A DNA stretch of 35,043 nt from Trichomonas tenax (lineage: Eukaryota > Parabasalia > Trichomonadida > Trichomonadidae), in contig JALKBU010000531.1 in NCBI GenBank assembly GCA_023091735.1, positions 1 to 35,043 on the forward strand, written 5' to 3'. Under the pieces are notes generated by a model. The model searched no databases, was not told the DNA's origin, and saw nothing but the letters and a program-made list of their open reading frames with translations. This document shows, one piece after another, positions 33,574 through 35,043 of the stretch. Position 1 is the first letter of the stretch, and each line of letters starts with the position of its first letter. A program made the translations under genes and the position numbers.

Positions 33574-33823
33574 TTTTATTTTTATTTTAATCATTTTTAT
33601 GCAAAAATATTGATGTAATAGAGTTTTTAATTAACACAGTATATTTAAAATACTTATAAGAGTGTTTTCATTCATTTTAATCCTTGTTTATCGATCAAAA
33701 TATGCAGTTTTTTCAAAAATATATTAAATTTTATATGAAGACCATGAAAATTTTAACGCAAACTATCAATAAAATGCACTGCTGGACATATATGAATCAT
33801 AATATTGATGGTGACGATTATTT

Positions 33824-33904
33824 GGTCTGGTCTTGAGACCGGACTGAGTTCAATTTTCAGATGGTTTGGTTGGATTTTTGAGAGTGGTCTGGTCTCAAGA
33901 CCGG
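33824..33904. repeat. Twin near-palindromic repeats
   Basis: GGTCTGGTCTTGAGACCGG (33824-33842) and GGTCTGGTCTCAAGACCGG (33886-33904) differ only at the two central bases. Each can fold by itself (TCTGGTCT with AGACCGGA in copy 1), and their cores are reverse complements of one another, so they can also pair across the 43 bases between them. Confidence 0.7.
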
Positions 33905-34063
33905 CCATTTATAAGTTATGTAATCAAATTATTTTTGATATTTTAACGCAATATATGATCAATGTGCGATTAAGACCTTTAATTTTTAATTATTATAATG
34001 TTTTTGATTGGTACATATATGGTCAGACATACCTATTTAAATTAATTTCGACGTTTTCCTCAG

Positions 34064-34135
34064 GAGAGCAAGAATATGAAACTGCTTTCTAATTCGTCGA
34101 TGCAGCATGTCAAGCCACTCCATATTCTTGCTCTC
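34064..34135. repeat. Perfect 15-base inverted repeat
   Basis: GAGAGCAAGAATATG (34064-34078) and CATATTCTTGCTCTC (34121-34135) are exact reverse complements with a 42-base loop. Confidence 0.75.
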
Positions 34136-34271
34136 AAGAGACTACCTCTTTGCGATTTCAAGAAATTTTGATTTTTACTATCTAATGTTTCTATAAATAC
34201 TACATAAGAAAAAAAGGAAAACGAGAGAAAAGAAGAGAGGGAGAGAGATAAGAAAAAATAAGGACATATAA

Positions 34272-34439
34272 GATATTGCACAACTCTCAAGGATCGATCA
34301 CAACACGAAGGTGATGATGACGGCGCAAGGCCCCTTTGGGGCCTCCGGCGATGATAGCGATGGAAGCCAGATTTTTGTTTCCAATCTGTCCTTTGGTCCA
34401 AAAAGACCAGAGCTGGGCATCGAAACTCACCTCACTTGA
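34272..34439 (+). other. GC-richer coding-like fragment with an internal GGCCCC hairpin
   Basis: A frame opens after TAA 34269-34271 and ends at TGA 34437-34439. An ATG pair at 34314-34319 gives 41 residues starting MMTAQGPFGASGDDSDGSQI and continuing FVSNLSFGPKRPELG. The IFVSNLSF part recalls an RNP2 motif of an RRM, but nothing follows to complete the domain. A perfect GGCCCC-TTT-GGGGCC hairpin lies at about 34331-34345. A long purine-rich tract precedes the segment. It may be a fragment of a lost gene. Confidence 0.3.
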
Positions 34440-34654
34440 CATGCTTATCTATATCTAAGAATCGATGTGTTTAAAACTTTCGTCATCAACATGTATTCAT
34501 CCATAGGGAGGGTATTTGATGGTATGAATTAGGAGCTCCCAATTTTGGTATTTATTATTGCATGCACCTTTAAATACGCTCAAGAAATAAAACCATATTT
34601 TTTGCTAAGCTTTCTTTGAAAGATATATTGTATTTTAAGATTTGTTTCGTTGTG

Positions 34655-34716
34655 TTTTCACCTTTTGATGATTGAAATCTTATCATATTGAATTTTCACC
34701 TTTTGATGATTAAAAT
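34655..34716. repeat. Short direct repeat, two copies of 24 bases
   Basis: TTTTCACCTTTTGATGATT followed by GAAAT (34655-34678) or AAAAT (34693-34716): 23 of 24 bases agree, at a spacing of 38. Confidence 0.7.
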
Positions 34717-35043
34717 TTCCTTGAATTTTTTTTCTCGTTTACTCTTTTGAGTTTTGCGATTTTTAACGAGTGACCCCCTATAGATCTGATCTGATAAAAC
34801 ATTTACGTGCCTTTCTGTGGTTCTGTTTACAGTGGTATCAATAATATCCCTGCAAACAAAGACCATGCTGCTAATCCAATCTGATTTTGCTTAAGCAAAC
34901 ACTATCTTGTATTGGGAGATGATGGAAGCTCTTCTCTTATCTATTGTAGGTATAACTGCATGTTAATAATATAGATGTAGCCTATATTAAATCGCAGAAT
35001 TTATAAATATATTAACAAAATCAATTATAATTAATACATTCAT

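Larger units (their letters stand above)
33079..35043. other. Gene-free right end with fragments and short repeats
   Basis: About 2 kb with no intact gene. It holds a coding-like fragment at 33409-33573, twin hairpins at 33824-33904, a 15-base inverted repeat at 34064-34135, a purine-rich tract at about 34205-34264, a GC-richer 56-codon frame at 34272-34439 and a 24-base direct repeat at 34655-34716. After 34720 nothing stands out. Confidence 0.45.

Noticed and set aside
34060..34401. 113-codon minus-strand frame
   Set aside because: Its middle is the complement of the purine tract (Ser/Leu/Phe runs), and the plus strand looks more coding-like.

Overview
This window reads as nuclear DNA of a trichomonad (parabasalid) protist. 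It is very AT-rich, and its long open frames show no introns, including one of 2,668 codons. The protein set is eukaryotic: Prp19, a bromodomain protein, an ArfGAP, a DOCK RhoGEF, a TRIP4-type zinc finger and VPS9 domains. It also holds debris of the glycine-rich family that is hugely expanded in trichomonads. Tritrichomonas or Trichomonas fits best; I cannot settle the species. No tRNA, rRNA, CRISPR array or intact transposon was recognised.

Layout. 1-122 (-) is the cut-off start of an unknown gene. 469-8040 (+) holds a VPS9-like protein, an LRR plus ADP-ribosylglycohydrolase fusion, a second VPS9-like protein and a multi-pass membrane protein resembling a decayed PAP2 phosphatase. 8464-9849 is a convergent pair: a TRIP4-type zinc-finger protein (+) and a proline/asparagine/glutamine-rich protein (-). 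9850-12317 has no intact gene and contains a multiply broken glycine-rich pseudogene plus a second small relic of the same family. 12318-20324 (-) is a giant DOCK-family exchange factor, visibly GC-richer than its surroundings. 21045-26181 holds a beta-propeller-like protein (-), an LRR protein (+), a bromodomain protein (-) and a protein with RRM-like and NTF2-like ends that may be an NXF1/Mex67-type mRNA exporter (+). 26243-30205 holds an SMAP-type ArfGAP (-), an AT-rich minisatellite and Prp19 (-). 30206-35043 is almost gene-free: one possible 61-codon gene, several coding-like fragments without starts, a 21-T tract, GC-rich hairpins and short repeats.

How the genes relate. There is no operon-like arrangement; neighbours are tandem, convergent or divergent. 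Four genes regulate small GTPases (two Rab5-type GEF candidates, one Rho GEF, one Arf GAP) and three or four act in nuclear RNA or chromatin processes (Prp19, bromodomain, NXF-like, TRIP4-like). I read this as reflecting the large trichomonad families, not a functional cluster.

The strongest unexplained signals are two. The first is a short motif, TTTACATGRCAAA, in either orientation, confined to intergenic DNA and dense at start-proximal and divergent promoters; a longer composite element carrying it occurs three times. The second is the NXF-like architecture, in which a P/Q-rich linker sits where LRRs are expected. Residue and base positions were counted by hand and may be off by a few.
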